A DNA stretch of 64,000 nt. Source: Candidatus Avedoeria danica. GTDB taxonomy: Bacteria; Chloroflexota; Anaerolineae; Epilineales; Epilineaceae. Under the pieces are notes generated by a model. It ran no database searches. It saw nothing but the letters and a program-made list of their open reading frames with translations, and was not told where the DNA came from. Below are positions 60,623 through 64,000 of the stretch, in pieces. Every line of letters starts with the position of its first letter. Position 1 is the stretch's first letter. The DNA is taken from contig JADJCV010000004.1 in NCBI GenBank assembly GCA_016703025.1, positions 2,545,501 to 2,609,500 on the forward strand. The letters run 5' to 3'. A program made the translations under genes and the position numbers.

Positions 60623-62407
60623 ATGGCACCGTCCCCCCGCCCCGCCCCGCCGCGAACGCGCCGCCCGCACTTCTCCCTCCCCGTCGTCGCTGCCTTCGCC
60701 GCCCTGTCCACCCTCATCCTCCTCGCCCCACACCCAACGCGCACCCTCGCCGCCCCCCAATCCCCCGCCGCCCCCACCGGCGTCTGCACCACCACCACCA
60801 CCATGACCGCCACCCCCCAACGCGTCCCCCTCGGCGACACGGTGGACGTCACGCTCAACGTCACCGGCACGTGCCCGCCCAGCGGCGGCGACGTCGCCCC
60901 CGCCGACATCGTCCTCCTCCTCGACCGCTCCGCCTCCATGCGGGACAACAACCTCTTCGCCCCGGCCGTCGAGGCCATCCGAACGTTCGTCCAGCTGACG
61001 GACTTCAGCGTCCATCAGGTGGCGGTGATCTCGTTCCTCACGCCGGCGCTCAGCCTCGAGTCACGGGTGGTGGTCCACCAGCCGCTGTCGGGCGATCAGG
61101 CCGCCGTCCTCGCGGCCGTCAACGCCATCCCGATCCCGCCCGTCTACACGATGTGGACGGACATCACGGCCGCCATCGACGGCGGGCAGGCCGAGCTCGT
61201 CTCGGCGCGCCACCGCCCCAACGCCAAGCCTGTCCTCGTCCTCGTCACGGACGGCGAGCACAACGCGGCCACCGCCGAGGAGCCCACCGAGGCCGCCGCC
61301 CGCGCCCGCGCCGCCGGCACGACGATCTTCACGATCGGCATCGGCGTCCAATCCACGGCGCGGATCCAGCTCGAGCAGATCGCCGGCGATCCGAGCCGCT
61401 ACTTCGACTCGCCGACCGCCGATGACCTCCGCAACGCCTATCGGGCGATCGCCGGCAGCCTCAGCGCGCCCGGCGAGATCCGGGATCTGCAGGTCAGCGT
61501 CCTCATGCCCGCCGCCCTGTCCTACATCCCCGGCTCGGCCAGCCCGCCGCCCGCCACCGAGGGCAGCGCCTCCCTCCTTTGGCGGATCGACCGGCTCCCG
61601 CCCGGCGGCTGGACGGCGACGTACAAGCTGCGGGCCAACCAGCTCGGCCACCACGACGTCAGCAAGCTTGCTTATGTCGATTACCTGGATGCAGACGGCA
61701 CCGTCGCCTCGCGCCCGTTCGACGTCCCGGCGGTCGACGTCGTCGCGCCCGGCACGCCTGCCCCGACCGCCGAGCCCACGCCGACGCGCGTCCCGCCGAC
61801 GGCCGACGCCCGGATCCATGTCTACCTGCCCGTCGCCTACCGCAACCACTGCATCCCGAGCCGGCCGTTCGACGTCGTCCTGGCCATCGACACGTCGTCC
61901 AGCATGGCGGGCGAGAAGCTCGCGCGCAGCGTAGAGGCGGCGCGCGACTTCGTCGGCTACCTGTCCTTCCCGCCGTCGCGGGCGGCGATCGTGACGTTCA
62001 ACAGCACAGCCGACGTCGTCAAGACATGGTCGGACGATCGGGCCTCCCTCCTGGCCGGCCTCGACCGCCTCACCTCCGGCGAGGGCACACGGATCGACCT
62101 CGCGCTCCGCAAGGCCCGCGTCCTCTTCGAGAGCCGCGAGGCGTCCGCGGACCGCGAGGCCGTCCTCATCCTCCTCACGGACGGCAAGCACGCCGGCTCG
62201 CCCGTCCAGGACGTCTATGACGCCGCCGCCGCGTTCCGCCGCGGCGAAGTCCAGGCGACGGTCTTCACGGTCTCGATCGGCGCCGACGCCGAGACCGCGC
62301 TCCTGGAGTACATCGCCGGCGACCCGACACGGCATTTCAACGCGCCGGCGCCGGCGGATCTCCTGCGGATCTACCGCGGGATCGCGGGGGCGCTGCCGTG
62401 TGATTGA
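60623..62407 (+). CDS. Secreted protein with two VWA domains joined by a T/P-YLP segment
   Basis: 594 residues. Signal peptide VVAAFAALSTLILLAPHP. VWA 1 (~95-285) has MIDAS LLLDRSASMRDN and LVTDGEHNAA. A DUF11-like strand region follows (~290-375). The linker TPAPTAEPTPTRVPPTADAR ends in HVYLPVAYRNHC. VWA 2 (~410-594) has MIDAS AIDTSSSMAGEK and LLTDGKHAGS. Both sites look intact. The N-terminal half is related to the degenerate protein at 38918-40036. Extracellular adhesion or assembly role inferred. Confidence 0.87.
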   Translation: MAPSPRPAPPRTRRPHFSLPVVAAFAALSTLILLAPHPTRTLAAPQSPAAPTGVCTTTTTMTATPQRVPLGDTVDVTLNVTGTCPPSGGDVAPADIVLLLDRSASMRDNNLFAPAVEAIRTFVQLTDFSVHQVAVISFLTPALSLESRVVVHQPLSGDQAAVLAAVNAIPIPPVYTMWTDITAAIDGGQAELVSARHRPNAKPVLVLVTDGEHNAATAEEPTEAAARARAAGTTIFTIGIGVQSTARIQLEQIAGDPSRYFDSPTADDLRNAYRAIAGSLSAPGEIRDLQVSVLMPAALSYIPGSASPPPATEGSASLLWRIDRLPPGGWTATYKLRANQLGHHDVSKLAYVDYLDADGTVASRPFDVPAVDVVAPGTPAPTAEPTPTRVPPTADARIHVYLPVAYRNHCIPSRPFDVVLAIDTSSSMAGEKLARSVEAARDFVGYLSFPPSRAAIVTFNSTADVVKTWSDDRASLLAGLDRLTSGEGTRIDLALRKARVLFESREASADREAVLILLTDGKHAGSPVQDVYDAAAAFRRGEVQATVFTVSIGADAETALLEYIAGDPTRHFNAPAPADLLRIYRGIAGALPCD

Positions 62408-62438
62408 GGCCGACCGCCGGCCCCGGATAGACCAGACC

Positions 62439-62466
62439 GTCCTCCCCATCCCGCGATGGGGAGGAC
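62439..62466. terminator. Bidirectional hairpin between convergent genes
   Basis: Perfect 12-base stem GTCCTCCCCATC with a CCGC loop, between the double-VWA gene and the RND gene. No T-run on either side. Confidence 0.65.
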
Positions 62467-62488
62467 AGGCGCGCCCAGTGACAGAGGA

Positions 62489-64000
62489 CTAGCTCCCCGG
62501 CTCCACCCCCGCCGGCGCATCCGCATCCGCCACCCCGCCCCGACTGGACCACGACACCTCCGGCCCTTCATACGGCCGCCGGGATGGCGGCGTCGGCGGC
62601 ACATCGCTGGACGGCGGCGGCGGCACGGCGGGTGTCGTGGCCCCGCCGGTCAGCAACGGATCCGGCACCGCGCCGCCCGTCGGCTGGCCGGTCGGCGGCG
62701 GGGTCGTCGGCGTCGACGGGGGGAACAGGGCCGGCGGGATCGGGGCGTCCGGCCGCGGGCCGGGCGACGGGATCGCCGGCACCGGCCCTGCCGGCATCGG
62801 CGGCGGGCTCTGTGGCCGCCCGCCGCCGGACGGGCCGTCGCCCGAGCCGTTCGGCGGCGGCATCATCGCCGCCGAATCGCCGGCGACGCCGGCGAACAGG
62901 CTGTAGAGAACGGGCACGACGACAAGCGTGAGGAGCGTGCTCGTCGTCAGGCCGCCGATCACGGTCGTCGCGAGCTCGCTGGCCAGCAGCGCACCCTCGG
63001 TGAAGCCGAGCGCCTGCGGGATGAGCGCGATCACGGTGGCGACGGCCGTCATCATGATCGGCCGGACGCGCGTCCGCCCGCCCTCGATGAGCGCGTCGTG
63101 GACGTTGTAGCCGCGCTTGCGCAACTGCTGGACGAAGTCGAGCAGCACGATCGCGTTCGTCACGACGATGCCGATGAGCATCAGCATCCCGATCAGGCTG
63201 GAGAGCGACAGCGCGCGTCCGGTGGCGGCGAGCGCGATGAACGCACCCGTCGCCGCGAACGGCAGGCTGAACAGGATGGCGAACGGCACGGACAGCGAGC
63301 CGAACTCCAGGACCATGATCAGGTAAACGATCAGGATCGAGATCGGCAGCGCCAGCAGGAGGTCGTTGAAGCTGTCCTGCTGTTCGCTCGAGCTGACGCC
63401 GCTGCCCACGCTGACGGGCGGCTCCTCGTCCTCGTTGTCGGGGTCGCCGAACAGGTCGTCGTGGTCATCGATCACGCGGTCGATGATCGCCATCGCGCTG
63501 GCCTGCACGCCAAACGTGTCCGTGTCCGTGATCTCACCGGAGATGAGCGCAGCGCGCTCGCCGTTCACGCGGGTGATCTCGACCGCGCCCGCTTGGAGCG
63601 TGACGTCGGCGATGTCGCCGAGCCGCACTTTGCCGCCGCCGGGGGCCTCGAGCATGTGGTTCTCGAGGGCCGCCTTGTCCGTGATCAGGTCGTCCGGGTA
63701 GACGGCCAGCACGTCGAGCTTCAACACGTCGTCCCCGTCCGCCACTTCGATCGCGCCGACGTCCTGGCCCTCGAAGATGTTCCGCAGCGCCAGCGCCACC
63801 TGGACCGTCGAGAGGCTCTCGGCTTGCGCCTTGGCCGGGTCGACCGCAACTGTCAGCGTCTGACGCGCCTCGGACAGGTTGTTCTTCAGGTTGATGATCG
63901 GCAGGCCGTCGACGTTGGTGCTGTCCTCGTCTTCATCGTCCGTGTCGACGTCGTAGCCTTCCTCGTCCCACTCGTCGGGATCCGTCAGGGCGGTCATGAT
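62489..64000 (-). CDS. RND-type efflux transporter, C-terminal part (N-terminus off the right edge)
   Basis: 503 residues in the window; the frame continues past the edge, so the ATG at 63997 is internal. It matches the second half of AcrB/MMPL-like HAE-RND permeases. A periplasmic region (residues ~1-215) with very acidic insertions (DVDTDDEDED; DNEDEEPP) precedes helices LALPISILIVYLIMVLEFGS, ILFSLPFAATGAFIALAATG, LMLIGIVVTNAIVLLDFVQQ and TAVATVIALIPQALGF. The RND motif GxxRxRPIMMTA (EGGRTRVRPIMM) is present. The last ~120 residues form an unusual Pro/Gly-rich cytoplasmic tail. Exports drugs, lipids or metals by proton flow. Confidence 0.88.
   Translation of the reverse strand: MMTALTDPDEWDEEGYDVDTDDEDEDSTNVDGLPIINLKNNLSEARQTLTVAVDPAKAQAESLSTVQVALALRNIFEGQDVGAIEVADGDDVLKLDVLAVYPDDLITDKAALENHMLEAPGGGKVRLGDIADVTLQAGAVEITRVNGERAALISGEITDTDTFGVQASAMAIIDRVIDDHDDLFGDPDNEDEEPPVSVGSGVSSSEQQDSFNDLLLALPISILIVYLIMVLEFGSLSVPFAILFSLPFAATGAFIALAATGRALSLSSLIGMLMLIGIVVTNAIVLLDFVQQLRKRGYNVHDALIEGGRTRVRPIMMTAVATVIALIPQALGFTEGALLASELATTVIGGLTTSTLLTLVVVPVLYSLFAGVAGDSAAMMPPPNGSGDGPSGGGRPQSPPPMPAGPVPAIPSPGPRPDAPIPPALFPPSTPTTPPPTGQPTGGAVPDPLLTGGATTPAVPPPPSSDVPPTPPSRRPYEGPEVSWSSRGGVADADAPAGVEPGS

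Overview
GC-rich bacterial chromosome segment with no phage, plasmid or CRISPR signature. Several secreted proteins combine Thr/Pro-rich linkers with a short 'YLP' motif, and there are long DUF11 arrays, VWA proteins and a T-box-controlled thrS. I associate this combination with Chloroflexota (Anaerolineae/Ardenticatenia-like); that assignment is inferred from protein style, not from a marker tree.

Layout. 1-14.8 kb: two adjacent minus-strand paralogous giant secreted proteins. The first is cut by the left edge. The second (3439 aa) carries a duplicated N-terminal module, twelve DUF11 domains, a fibronectin-III-like domain, a dockerin-like pair and a C-terminal cohesin-like domain. 15.1-18.8 kb: a cyclic-nucleotide-binding/tandem bacterial-PH membrane protein and a multi-pass membrane protein. 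18.7-20.9 kb: a compact arsenic operon (ArsR-phosphatase fusion, ArsC, aquaporin) with an operator candidate over its start codon. 20.9-24.8 kb: a DUF4143 ATPase, uvrC and a DUF4399 lipoprotein. 25-29.6 kb: translation block with tRNA-Val, Thr T-box, thrS, infC (probable ATC start), rpmI and rplT, closed by a strong terminator. 29.8-38.1 kb: lemA/DUF3137 pair with a coupled leader peptide, small domain proteins, an APC permease, a two-component system and a haem/copper monooxygenase-like secreted protein. 38.1-40.8 kb: two toxin-antitoxin pairs flanking a degenerate VWA protein. 40.9-50 kb: secreted proteins (YHYH; caspase/CHAT-like; Cys-repeat; conserved secreted protein), an ECF sigma/anti-sigma pair and an ADP-ribosylglycohydrolase-like protein. 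50.7-55.2 kb: GlsB-like and LysM proteins, a 98-bp inverted-repeat element, a frameshifted propeller gene, a PIG-L deacetylase and a HAD 5'-nucleotidase. 55.3-62.4 kb: VWA, CotH/lamin-tail and double-VWA secreted proteins. 62.5 kb to the right edge: the C-terminal part of an RND transporter.

How it fits together. About a quarter of the genes encode exported adhesin- or scaffold-like proteins. They share a design of signal peptide, beta-rich or VWA domains, T/P linker and YLP motif, which suggests a common surface-display or envelope-assembly theme. The ECF sigma/anti-sigma pair with a Pro-rich outer tail could be an envelope sensor for it, but that link is inference. The arsenic operon and the thrS-infC-rpmI-rplT block are the clearest functional units.
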